64,000 bases of DNA, taken from positions 5,332,001 to 5,396,000 of the forward strand of contig OZ245751.1 of the NCBI GenBank assembly GCA_965227445.1, read 5' to 3'. The stretch is from DT-110 sp030148525 (GTDB lineage: Bacteria; Bacteroidota; Bacteroidia; Chitinophagales; Saprospiraceae). Positions 1 to 7,780 of this stretch are shown here, in pieces. How positions within the stretch are numbered: position 1 is the first letter of the stretch; each line of letters opens with the position of its first letter. The notes beneath the pieces are model-generated. The model did no database searches and had not been told where the DNA came from. It saw only the letters and a program-made list of their open reading frames with translations. Both the position numbers and the translations under genes were made by a program.

Positions 1-2
1 AG

Positions 3-1307
3 CGGGTATTTGGACAGTTCCACACCCGCAACAGCACCTACCTTGCTTCCGCAAATTATACTAAAACGCTCGGACGATTAAAGCTGACGGCCAACGCCTC
101 GACGGGGATGATCCGCGAAAGCGTGATCGATACCAGTCAGTTTAAGTATAATTGGACTGGTGATTTTATCCGGCGATCAGCAGATGATCCCAAAGGGGAA
201 TTGTATGAGCGCCGATCCCTGTTCAACCTGAAAGATGTCATCCTGCGCAGCAACCTCAGCGGCAGCTATAATATCTCCGGGCAACACCAAATCCAGGTTA
301 ACCTCGTGCAAAGTCACCTGCGCCGGTCGGGTAACGATGAGGTGGATGCGTTCAATCAATCATTTACCACCCCCAACCTCATCGATAAATATATTCTCGC
401 CGGCGGGTATACCTTCCATACTGCAACGGAAGAGTTGGAAGTATCCGCCTTCACCAAGTCCTACTGGTTTTCGGGGGCTATTACCACCCAGAACACGGAG
501 GGGAATGAGCAAAGGACCGAACCATCTTTTGACAATATAGGCTATGGCCTGACCAGCCGCTGGTCGATCAACAATAACCTTACGGCAAAAGCATCCTTTG
601 AGCGGGCCTATCGTCTTCCCGAGCCCTACGAAATTCTTGGCGATGGCATTTACGTAAACGTAAACCCGGCCCTGCGTCCCGAGAAGAGCTACAACCTGAA
701 CTTCGGGTTAAATGCCCCTTTCATATGGGATGACTGGCATTTCACGGGAGAGATCAACTACTTCCTGCGATCGTCAGCAGATTTTATCCGGTTTCTGCCG
801 CTGGGCCCTTTTGGTGAGTACGAGAACCTTACGAATGTGCGTACCGAAGGAGTGGAAGCCAGCGTGGAAGGAGCCTTTAGCGATCTCTTTTTGTTCTCGG
901 GAAATATTACCTACCAGAATATTACCGATCAGAACAAATGGGATGAGGGGCTCCCTAATATTAATTACCAGAGTCGCATCCCGAATATTCCCTATTTATT
1001 TGCCAACGCGCGCCTCGGGATCCAGCCAATTACCCGGGAGCGCAACCGGCTCGGTATTTTTTGGTCCTCCAAGTTCGTGGAGGCCTTTTTCCTCAATTGG
1101 GAAAATTTGGGTAGTCCGGACAGTAAGAATATCATTCCGGCCCAACTCACCCATAACCTGGACATCGAATACGCCTTTGGTAGCGGAAAATACAATCTGG
1201 CTCTTTCCGTCAGAAACCTGACTGACGCTGTCGTTTACGACAACTTCAACATACAACTGCCGGGACGGGCCTTCTACACTAAACTGAGATACTTTATTTC
1301 AAAATAA
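3..1307 (+). CDS. TonB-dependent outer-membrane receptor, C-terminal part
   Basis: The reading frame is open from the first bases of the window, so the 5' end (signal peptide, plug domain and first barrel strands) lies outside it. The visible ~434 residues consist of alternating beta-strands rich in aromatic residues, with receptor-like stretches such as YRLPEPYEIL and NPALRPEKSYNLNFG. The last strand has the family pattern NLTD...PGRAFYTKLRYFISK and ends one residue after an aromatic-rich strand. These proteins import ferric siderophores or other large ligands across the outer membrane using TonB energy. The downstream DUF4374 lipoprotein and PepSY protein make a siderophore receptor of the XusA kind the likeliest role. 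That substrate is an inference from context, not from residues. Confidence 0.9.
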   Translation, partial: RVFGQFHTRNSTYLASANYTKTLGRLKLTANASTGMIRESVIDTSQFKYNWTGDFIRRSADDPKGELYERRSLFNLKDVILRSNLSGSYNISGQHQIQVNLVQSHLRRSGNDEVDAFNQSFTTPNLIDKYILAGGYTFHTATEELEVSAFTKSYWFSGAITTQNTEGNEQRTEPSFDNIGYGLTSRWSINNNLTAKASFERAYRLPEPYEILGDGIYVNVNPALRPEKSYNLNFGLNAPFIWDDWHFTGEINYFLRSSADFIRFLPLGPFGEYENLTNVRTEGVEASVEGAFSDLFLFSGNITYQNITDQNKWDEGLPNINYQSRIPNIPYLFANARLGIQPITRERNRLGIFWSSKFVEAFFLNWENLGSPDSKNIIPAQLTHNLDIEYAFGSGKYNLALSVRNLTDAVVYDNFNIQLPGRAFYTKLRYFISK

Positions 1308-1326
1308 ACCACAACAAATAAACAAT

Positions 1327-2802
1327 ATGCAATCGTTCTTTTTTAACCTGATCAAGACCATTTCTGCATTTATACTGGTCGCTCTTCTGGCCACCTCCTG
1401 TGAAGAGGATGAGCCCATGTCGATGAAAGAACCATCGGCCTCCTTTGAGTTTACAGCTACTGAACTTACCGTTTCGTTTAGCAATACCTCCTCTAACGCC
1501 ACCTCTTATACCTGGACCTTTGGTGATGGCAATTCTTCCACGGAGGAGAATCCTTCCCATACCTACGCTGCCCCCGGTACGTACACGGTGGTGCTGACGG
1601 CTAACAATGATGAGGGAAGCGCCACTACCAACAGCAGCGTCAGCGTAATGGAACCAGAGCCCATTGATCTTGGGTATGTAATGTCCCTCAAGGTAACCGG
1701 ATCCACCGAACCTGAATTCCTGGTTACTAAATCCGACCTTATGACCGGTGAAATCGACGCTACCGGCACGGGGATCGAGCAGACCGGCTGGCGCTTTTAC
1801 TACCCGGTGGGCAATACTCTTTTTGCCAGTGGGTACAGCGAAGACAATCAGTGTGCCGGTTATATTCACGACGGTGAAGGCAATTTGGTAAAAAGTGGGG
1901 AATTCATCTTCGAAAATGCCCTGGAGATGTTTGGCAGTGCCGACGACGGAGAGACCTTCCTGGCTATGGAAATTCCCCGTGCCGGCTTTGCAAATCGACG
2001 CCTGCACTTCATTGACGAGAATACGGTATTCGTAAAAAAGATCGTTGGCACCAGGATTTTCGAAAGCACTGCCGACTCCCTGATCGCCTGGCCCACCGCC
2101 TTGCGGGTTCGTGACGGTAAGCTGTTCATTCCATTCCACAAACTGGATGCTAAGGGGTTCTTCACTACACCTTCGCCGGATTCTGCCTTTGTTGCGGTAT
2201 ACGATTACCCCAACGTAACGGCTGAGCCCACTAAGATCATCGCGGATAGCCGCACCAGCAATATTGGTGTGAACGGTGCAACCACCGGACTGATCCAGGT
2301 GGATAACGGTGATCTGTATTCCTTCTCGTGCGGTGCCGAAATGGCTGGTTTTGCTCCCGCTTCCGCCAAGCCTTCGGGTGTATTGCGCATACCCTCGGGC
2401 AGTACAGATTTTGACGATTCGTATTTCTTCAATGTGGAGGAGGCTACCAATGGCGGTAAAATCTTCTGGATGGATTACCTGGAAGGGAATAAGGTACTCG
2501 CCCGAATTTTACTGGACGATAACGGTGGAGCCTGGGCGGCCTTCGGCCGCAGTGAATTTAACCAAAAATTGGTCATACTGGATCTGGAGGCACAAACAGT
2601 TACCGATGTAGCTAATGTACCTCTGCACGCCAAGCGATACTCCTCACCATTATTGGTGGAAAATGGCAAAGCGTTCGTCAGTATCGAAACAGCTTCGGAA
2701 GCATATGTCTATGAAGTGGATATTGCTACGGCCACCGGTACTAAAGGTGCTAAAATAAATGGTAAGACCATTAAGGGCTTTTACCGACTGGAGGCGGAAT
2801 AA
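1327..2802 (+). CDS. PKD-domain lipoprotein of the DUF4374 family (XusB-like)
   Basis: A 491-residue protein beginning 19 bases after the receptor stop, so probably cotranscribed with it. The N-terminus is a lipoprotein signal ending LLATSC at about residue 25. It is followed at once by acidic residues (EEDEP), which in Bacteroidota often mark export to the cell surface. Residues ~36-107 form a PKD domain (TWTFGDGNSSTEENPSHTY, then APGTYTVVLTA). The rest matches the DUF4374 beta-propeller pattern. XusB of Bacteroides thetaiotaomicron, a DUF4374-type surface lipoprotein, binds ferric enterobactin beside its receptor. The fused PKD domain here is a probable spacer or anchoring module. Family placement is confident; ferric-siderophore binding is inferred. 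Confidence 0.82.
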   Translation: MQSFFFNLIKTISAFILVALLATSCEEDEPMSMKEPSASFEFTATELTVSFSNTSSNATSYTWTFGDGNSSTEENPSHTYAAPGTYTVVLTANNDEGSATTNSSVSVMEPEPIDLGYVMSLKVTGSTEPEFLVTKSDLMTGEIDATGTGIEQTGWRFYYPVGNTLFASGYSEDNQCAGYIHDGEGNLVKSGEFIFENALEMFGSADDGETFLAMEIPRAGFANRRLHFIDENTVFVKKIVGTRIFESTADSLIAWPTALRVRDGKLFIPFHKLDAKGFFTTPSPDSAFVAVYDYPNVTAEPTKIIADSRTSNIGVNGATTGLIQVDNGDLYSFSCGAEMAGFAPASAKPSGVLRIPSGSTDFDDSYFFNVEEATNGGKIFWMDYLEGNKVLARILLDDNGGAWAAFGRSEFNQKLVILDLEAQTVTDVANVPLHAKRYSSPLLVENGKAFVSIETASEAYVYEVDIATATGTKGAKINGKTIKGFYRLEAE

Positions 2803-2823
2803 TCACGGATAATCATCCCGGAC

Positions 2824-2850
2824 CGGTGCGGCCTTGAACAGGCCGCACCG
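2824..2850 (+). terminator. Perfect 10-bp GC-rich hairpin after the DUF4374 gene
   Basis: CGGTGCGGCC pairs perfectly with GGCCGCACCG around a 7-base loop, 22 bases after the lipoprotein stop codon. Only a weak T-rich tail follows (ATCTGTTTATTC). It may terminate or attenuate transcription before the PepSY gene, or protect the 3' end of the upstream message. Confidence 0.55.
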
Positions 2851-2927
2851 ATCTGTTTATTCAAATAAATATTTTGCGCCCGCTATCGAAAGTGTACATG
2901 CTAAATTAGTCGAATAGAAAAACCAAT

Positions 2928-4115
2928 ATGAAAAACGGATCTCTGCGAAAGCTGCTGGTGAAACTCCACATGGTTCTTGGTATGGCAACCGGTTTGGTCG
3001 TTTTCGTTGTCGCGATCACGGGTGCCTGTTGGGTCTTTCAGGAAGAAATTCACGATCTGCAAGGCGATCCATGGGAGATTGAAGCCCAGAATAAGCCAAT
3101 GATCACGGCTACGCAGGCTAAGGAACTGGCTCAGGTTGTGTATCCGGAACACGTGGTCCACGGTACGCTTTACGGGCAGCCGGATGAGCCCGTAGAGGTC
3201 ATATTTTACCAGGCTGATCCCGAAGAATTCTATCGAAGTGTCTACCTACATCCTTACGATGGCCGGGTCTTGCAAACCCGGGACCACCTGACAGGCTTTT
3301 TTGCCTTTATACTGGACGGACATATGTATTTGTGGCTGCCCGAAAACATCGGTAGCTGGATTGTCCGGTATAGTATACTCGTCTTTTTATTGATCATTTT
3401 CACCGGTCTTTTATTGTGGTTTCCCAAAAACTGGAAGCGGGTCCGCCAACGGCTTACCTTTCAGTGGAAACCATCGACGCGTTGGCGTAGAAAAAATTTC
3501 GACCTGCACACGGTCACCGGTTTTTATATTTATGTCCTGGCCTTCGTTTTAGCCTTTACCGGCTCCGTGATCAGTTTTCCCTGGTTCCATAATCTGGTGT
3601 ATTACGGGGTCGGAGGCAGCAAAGATCCCCTTTTCGTGGTGCCCGACAATACCTCAGGGGAAGTGGTTGCGACGGGTGATGACGTTTTACCCATCGATCG
3701 GCTCATTCCGCAGTTACGCCCGCAATACCCCGATGCGGTAGATTTTGAAATTCATTATCCGCATTCGGACGCTGCGAGTATCTACGTCGAAGTATCCAAT
3801 CAGGCCGGAGTTTATTACAATAGCGATTATCTCTTCTTTGATCAAAAAACGCTGGAGGAAGTGGAAACCACTAGTATATACGGGCCATACGGCAATGCCG
3901 ATTTTGCGGATATGGTGATACGGATGAACTACGACATACACGTCGGTGCCATCGGTGGTATCTGGGGAAAGATTTTAGCCTTCCTGGCCAGTTTGGTAAT
4001 TGCTTCCCTACCGGTCACAGGCTTTCTGATCTGGTGGGGTCGACGTAATAAGAAAAAACCTACGGCACGGACCAGAAAGCCCATTCCGAATCGGGCCGTA
4101 CCTGTTGATGCATGA
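2928..4115 (+). CDS. PepSY-associated transmembrane protein (XusC-like)
   Basis: A 395-residue inner-membrane protein with four clear hydrophobic segments: residues ~18-36, ~143-164, ~200-220 and ~345-372. A periplasmic PepSY-type region lies after the first helix (WEIEAQNKPMITATQAKELA). C-terminal residues are basic (RRNKKKP), consistent with a cytoplasmic tail. PepSY-TM proteins accompany TonB receptors in many Bacteroidota iron loci and are thought to act as ferric-siderophore reductases or carriers; XusC is one example. It follows the lipoprotein gene by 125 bases that hold the hairpin at 2824-2850, so its expression may be partly uncoupled from the first two genes. The substrate is unproven. 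Confidence 0.85.
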   Translation: MKNGSLRKLLVKLHMVLGMATGLVVFVVAITGACWVFQEEIHDLQGDPWEIEAQNKPMITATQAKELAQVVYPEHVVHGTLYGQPDEPVEVIFYQADPEEFYRSVYLHPYDGRVLQTRDHLTGFFAFILDGHMYLWLPENIGSWIVRYSILVFLLIIFTGLLLWFPKNWKRVRQRLTFQWKPSTRWRRKNFDLHTVTGFYIYVLAFVLAFTGSVISFPWFHNLVYYGVGGSKDPLFVVPDNTSGEVVATGDDVLPIDRLIPQLRPQYPDAVDFEIHYPHSDAASIYVEVSNQAGVYYNSDYLFFDQKTLEEVETTSIYGPYGNADFADMVIRMNYDIHVGAIGGIWGKILAFLASLVIASLPVTGFLIWWGRRNKKKPTARTRKPIPNRAVPVDA

Positions 4116-4119
4116 GTGC

Positions 4120-4437
4120 TTACGTTCTCTTCTTCGGCGGTGGTAGCTCAGCGACGGTGATGGTTACCAACTCAGCCAGCCAGTCGGCATCTTCGACCTG
4201 GTCCTCGATCAGGAAGCTGTTCTTGGCGCCTTCGTAGGGCGGAGCTTCCACCACTTCGCCGATAAACTGGCGTCCGCCTTCAGTGGGCTTCACAAAGAGC
4301 TTATTGTCACAGATCACCCCGAAGAAGATGCCATTGGCATACAGCCCGTATTCGCCGAACATCTTTTTGGCGATGATGTCGCCGGCGCCGGCCATTTGCC
4401 CGGTCACGTAGTCTACGAAGGATTGGTCGCTGGGCAT
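4120..4437 (-). CDS. TfoX N-terminal-domain protein
   Basis: A 105-residue stand-alone TfoX/Sxy N-terminal domain. The family core is visible as KKMFGEYGLYANGIFFGVICDNKLFVKPT, followed by the usual PPYEGAKNSFLIED stretch. It lacks the C-terminal domain of the competence activator TfoX, so a role in competence should not be assumed. Single-domain versions are widespread and uncharacterised. It converges on the PepSY gene with a 4-base gap between stop codons. A 104-bp palindrome-ended repeat begins 14 bases upstream of its start codon, so its promoter must lie within or beyond that repeat. Confidence 0.85.
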   Translation of the reverse strand: MPSDQSFVDYVTGQMAGAGDIIAKKMFGEYGLYANGIFFGVICDNKLFVKPTEGGRQFIGEVVEAPPYEGAKNSFLIEDQVEDADWLAELVTITVAELPPPKKRT

Positions 4438-4451
4438 GGTGGTGAAGGACT

Positions 4452-4555
4452 GGCTCCGAAAACAGGCATGAACTCGCGTGAGCTGCTTCGGAGGTGGTTA
4501 ATGTATTTGGTCAATATAACGATTTGAAGTCACGGAGGGGCCTGTTTTCGGAGCC
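4452..4555. repeat. 104-bp element with 16-bp terminal inverted repeats, copy 1
   Basis: The element begins GGCTCCGAAAACAGGC and ends with its exact reverse complement, GCCTGTTTTCGGAGCC. The interior shares blocks with copy 2 at 5295-5398 (for example the ACTCGCG near the left end and GGTCAA in the middle). It lies between the TfoX-like gene and the HEPN gene. Same length and ends as copy 2 suggest a non-autonomous mobile element or a paired regulatory structure. Confidence 0.85.
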
Positions 4556-4562
4556 GAGTTAT

Positions 4563-4910
4563 TCATTCTTCCTCTTCCAAATGACTTTCAATGTCATCTT
4601 TCAAAATTGGGATATGCCTTTTTAATATTCCCCAGATTACCGCGTCATCCACTTTGTCGTATCCGTGAATTACGCGATTTCTTAAGTCTACTATTTTTCT
4701 CGAATTTTGAATTTCCACTCCCAATTCCAGGTCTAGAATCCTGCGCATAGCCTCGCCAATGATTTCCAATTCTCTTTCTACTGCTCGTTTAACTAGTAGG
4801 TCTTCCTCGTATTCAAAAAAAGAGGTCACATCGGCGATAAATTCTTCGATGTGGGAAATTGATTCTGAGATATCCAAGAGGTATTTTTTAAGTTGAGTCC
4901 TCTTATCCAT
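4563..4910 (-). CDS. HEPN-domain toxin (DUF86 type)
   Basis: A 115-residue alpha-helical HEPN protein with the RX4HXY ribonuclease motif at R77, H82 and Y84 (RNRVIHGY). In characterised MNT/HEPN (type VII) toxin-antitoxin pairs, the HEPN protein is an RNase toxin. The partner nucleotidyltransferase silences it by adding AMP to the motif tyrosine. The start overlaps the end of the upstream MNT gene by 8 bases, indicating translational coupling. All motif residues are intact, so the toxin is predicted functional. The toxin role is inferred from the family; the domain and motif are seen directly. Confidence 0.88.
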   Translation of the reverse strand: MDKRTQLKKYLLDISESISHIEEFIADVTSFFEYEEDLLVKRAVERELEIIGEAMRRILDLELGVEIQNSRKIVDLRNRVIHGYDKVDDAVIWGILKRHIPILKDDIESHLEEEE

Positions 4911-5229
4911 CTACTGTAACCTTTTCAGCATCAAACAAAAGTTGTTTTGTTGAGTCTATTTCTTCTTTAAAGATGGGGTTTTTCACACTTCTTATTGTCA
5001 CTAAATCAACTGTTCTTTCGAATAGAGATTCAAGGTCGTAACACATTTCAAAAAAGTTGTCAGCATATTCTTCAAGTGATATGGTTTCGAATTCGACGAG
5101 CAAGTCGATATCACTTTCCTCATGAAATTCCTCGGTATTAACGGACCCAAACGTGTACAGTTTTTTTACTTGTCTGGTTTGACAGATTTGCACTAAACGT
5201 TCGAGATTGTCTTCTAGAATAGGTCTCAT
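4903..5229 (-). CDS. MNT-type minimal nucleotidyltransferase antitoxin
   Basis: A 108-residue nucleotidyltransferase with the family signature: G28-S29 in FGSVN, then D40 and D42 in SDIDLLVEFE, which coordinate metal and ATP. It is the first gene of a two-gene unit with the overlapping HEPN gene downstream. In known systems the MNT partner AMPylates the HEPN toxin. Local sequence is AT-richer than the flanking genes, and the pair is bracketed by two copies of a 104-bp repeat, so horizontal acquisition is plausible. Confidence 0.88.
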   Translation of the reverse strand: MRPILEDNLERLVQICQTRQVKKLYTFGSVNTEEFHEESDIDLLVEFETISLEEYADNFFEMCYDLESLFERTVDLVTIRSVKNPIFKEEIDSTKQLLFDAEKVTVDG

Positions 5230-5294
5230 ATACTTTTGTCAGACTTTTCAAGATAGAAAACATTGTATTATGCTGTAAGGTTCCTCCGTGAACG

Positions 5295-5398
5295 GGCTCC
5301 GAAAACAGGCATGCACTCGCGAGAGCTGTTTTTAGAGGGGTTATTCTATTAGGTCAAGATAGCAATTTTGAAGTTACTGAGGGCCTGTTTTCGGAGCC
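5295..5398. repeat. 104-bp element with 16-bp terminal inverted repeats, copy 2
   Basis: Same terminal sequences, length and orientation as copy 1 at 4452-4555, with a diverged interior. The two copies flank the first MNT/HEPN pair and separate it from the second module. A degenerate end-like sequence (GCCTGTTTTGAAGCCGG) at about 6311-6327 may be the remnant of a third copy. Confidence 0.85.
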
Positions 5399-5429
5399 GG
5401 AATCCCAACAGGTTAATCTGAGTGATAAT

Positions 5430-5832
5430 TCATTCTTCTTCCTTAATATGAACTATATTTTTTATCAATTCTATAAATTCCCGGGTAGGTATCATTAGAG
5501 GAACTACGTCCTTTTCCTGGAAATCAAAAAAGTCACCGTAATCACCTTTTTGTCTCCAATCGAAAAGATCCCCATATAGTTTTCCATATTCTAAAGGCAT
5601 AATTCCGGATTTAATAAAATCCATAAAGAACTGTGTCTTGACACCCGAGTGAGACTTATTTATCTTTCCCGATTTAACTAAGAGTGCAGTTACTTCATAA
5701 AACAGGCGTAATAAAGGCGATTGATTGCAGAAATCCACTTTGATTTTCAACCAATAATCCAGCAACTTCGAGTGTCTCATCAGCTTTTTCGAGACGGTAA
5801 GAAATGTAGGCTTCTTTATCCTCTTTTTTCAT
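5430..5832 (-). pseudogene. Frameshifted HEPN-domain gene
   Basis: Translation from ATG at 5832 (overlapping the upstream MNT stop as ATGA) gives MKKEDKEAYISYRLEKADET, a normal HEPN N-terminus. That frame stops after 45 codons. The rest of the domain (FYEVTALLVKSG, then HSGVKTQFFMDF, then WRQKGDYGDFFDF) continues in the +1 frame to 5430. A 1-base insertion or 2-base deletion between about 5690 and 5775 is therefore implied. The longest uninterrupted frame starts at an internal methionine (5780) and lacks the true first helix. Family and frameshift are seen directly. Whether it is a real inactivating mutation, programmed shifting or a sequencing error cannot be decided here. Confidence 0.75.
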
Positions 5833-6146
5833 AGGACATAGCCTTCTTGTTGAATATTATGATAGAGTGGTGTAACCCGAAGATTATTTTCCCAATCGGA
5901 AAAAGAATACACAAAAGTGGAAAAAGATTGTCCGAAATCTAATTCCAGATCAAATAAGGCATGCCGAAACTCTTGTTCTTTTCTCAGGGAAGCCCCTTCC
6001 GGGATTAAGATTAAAATATCCCAGTCGGAATCTGCCCTTTCCTCCCCTCTAGCTCGTGAACCAAATAAAATGATCTTAGCTCGAGGCTCAATCAGATGGA
6101 CTTCTTGTTTAATCCTGTTAAGTATTTCGATCTTTATGGCATCCAT
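5829..6146 (-). CDS. MNT-type nucleotidyltransferase, second module
   Basis: A 105-residue minimal nucleotidyltransferase with the GS motif at residues 29-30 (LFGSRARGE) and the DxD pair at D41 and D43 (DSDWDILIL). The stop codon overlaps the start of the downstream HEPN gene as ATGA. It belongs to a different subfamily from the MNT gene at 4903-5229, which pairs with a DUF86-type HEPN. This MNT is intact although its HEPN partner is frameshifted, an order of decay expected if loss of the toxin comes first. Confidence 0.85.
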   Translation of the reverse strand: MDAIKIEILNRIKQEVHLIEPRAKIILFGSRARGEERADSDWDILILIPEGASLRKEQEFRHALFDLELDFGQSFSTFVYSFSDWENNLRVTPLYHNIQQEGYVL

Positions 6147-6393
6147 ATTTATCGTTCAGATATCTGTTATCGACCTCTTGAAAAATTCAATTTATCGGAT
6201 TTCAGGTTTAGCTTAAAAAGTAAGCTATCAAGCCCCTCAATATAGGAAACGTTGATCTGGTCTACAAGGTTCCTTTCTAAACTGATTCAAGATAGGCATC
6301 AACCCACAAAGCCTGTTTTGAAGCCGGTCACTCCCCGTCATTCAAATCCCTCTGCTCCCGTTTCCACCTCAAACGTGCTCCCGTCGGCTTGCT

Positions 6394-6663
6394 TCAGGGC
6401 AAACAAGTCGTTGCGTAGGCAGCCAGGAACAGACCAACTCTTTGGGCTGCTTTTGCAAAGGTATCCTCTTCAATGGTCAGTTTGATCCGGTAATCTGATG
6501 GTGAGACACGGGCACTATCCGCCATTACCGTCTGGAGGTTGTAGTTCTCCAACAACAACCCCGTGATTCGACTGTACAAGGTGACCGGATCCGGACAACA
6601 GGCCGTGATGAGGCATTGGAGCAGGCCTGCGGTGATGAGAAGGAAGAAGGCTTTTTTGAGCAC
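6394..6663 (-). pseudogene. Short lipoprotein, probably C-terminally truncated
   Basis: An 89-codon frame with a lipoprotein signal (LLQCLITAC, cysteine at ~residue 22) followed by CPDPVTLYSRITGLLLENYN. The sequence ends abruptly at AAYATTCLP. Immediately downstream, a different frame codes for a plausible protein tail (CLRNDLFALKQADG, then FEVETGAEGFE) and stops at about 6342. This suggests a frameshift or a junction of two remnants. The family is not recognised with confidence; it resembles small Bacteroidota lipoproteins of unknown function. It is probably not functional in its present form. Confidence 0.45.
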
Positions 6664-6932
6664 GAGTATTTGGTATTTGGTATTTGGATGATCAATAAAT
6701 CAGGAAGTCTAACCAAACATTAATCTCTTTTTTAGGCTTATCAATTCATCTTTATTTTCTGCTAGATAGGCATTAACCTTCTGGTTATACATTGAACACC
6801 GAGCACTGAACACTGTACATTCCCCGGTCGCCGTAGCACCAGCGAAGGAGACCCCCGGTCGCCGTAGCATACATGACCTCCGTACGCTGTGAAAGTGATG
6901 GCCTTAACCTTAACCTTAGCCTCAGCCTTAAC

Positions 6933-7595
6933 CTAATTTTCCACATACCACAGCACCCCCCAGTCAAACGGCGCCCAGATCGCCGTGCGCACCCCGGCCC
7001 GCTTCAGACCAATATTCACCCAGTTATTGCAGGTTTTGAGAAAAGAGTAATCACCCCGGGCCTCATAAAACTGATCGCGGGCGGGATAGCCGGGGGCTTC
7101 GATGAAGGTGAGATCTCCTGTATCATTCCTGGCAAAAGAGGTCAGCACGTATTTTTTCAGGGTATCAACCTGCGTTTCACATAGCTCCAGGCCCCGCCAA
7201 TCATCCCGGGTACCCCGGTAGCGGGTGACGTGCATGGCCGTGGCACTGTTAACGAACACGGCCCGTAGCCCGACCGATAGCCGGAAATCGTCCCAGGTGG
7301 GCGTTTCCACGTAAAAGGCCCTGTCGCCCCAGCCGAAGGCCACGTATTCCGTTTGCGCGGGGATCTGCAGGTCGCTGACCCAGTTGGTATCCAGGTATTC
7401 TTTCGGGAAAATGATATCGAGGTGAAGACCATTGGAGGCAATATAGACTTGCTGCCTTGGCGTACAATCCTGCTTTCCGGGGCTGGTGGGAATGAGGCCT
7501 CCGATCAGAGCAATCAGCCCATAAAGCAGTATTGCCCCGATCAGTATTCCGAGGAAGCGGAGGAGGTATTTAAAGATTTTAAGGACTACAGGCAT
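6933..7595 (-). CDS. DUF2459 / TIGR02117 family protein
   Basis: A 220-residue protein with an N-terminal membrane anchor (~residues 8-36) and a periplasmic domain. Family patterns are visible: NGLHLDIIFP, FGWGDRAFY and CNNWVNIGLKRAG near the C-terminus. Members are described only as a conserved family, sometimes found near urease genes; no enzymatic function is established. The conserved cysteine, histidine and aspartate positions could form an active site, but this is speculation. It is monocistronic, with repeat-rich intergenic DNA downstream. Confidence 0.75.
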   Translation of the reverse strand: MPVVLKIFKYLLRFLGILIGAILLYGLIALIGGLIPTSPGKQDCTPRQQVYIASNGLHLDIIFPKEYLDTNWVSDLQIPAQTEYVAFGWGDRAFYVETPTWDDFRLSVGLRAVFVNSATAMHVTRYRGTRDDWRGLELCETQVDTLKKYVLTSFARNDTGDLTFIEAPGYPARDQFYEARGDYSFLKTCNNWVNIGLKRAGVRTAIWAPFDWGVLWYVEN

Positions 7596-7734
7596 TGGGT
7601 GGCAGCTTTCGCTAAAAAACGAAAGGGTGAGGTGGGTTATTTTTTATTGTCTCCGACAACAAGGTCAATCCAATAAACCACCAACCCACGTATGTAAAAT
7701 CAAACCATAACTGGATTCCCAAACCCAATTTCCC

Positions 7735-7741
7735 TACTTTC
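7735..7741 (+). promoter_or_regulatory. Probable -7 element of the DUF4198 gene
   Basis: TACTTTC matches the Bacteroidota -7 consensus TAnnTTTG at all but the last base. It lies 39 bases upstream of the start codon chosen for the DUF4198 gene at 7781. No convincing -33 element was identified. Confidence 0.4.
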
Positions 7742-7780
7742 GTAACCGTGGGTGAAGCACCACATTCAAACAACCTGAAA

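Noticed and set aside
4120..4437. Competence regulator TfoX/Sxy
   Set aside because: Only the N-terminal domain is present, and single-domain relatives have no shown link to competence.
6310..6380. tRNA-like sequence (TTCAAATCC region)
   Set aside because: No acceptor or anticodon stems can be formed; the bases fit a minus-strand coding remnant.
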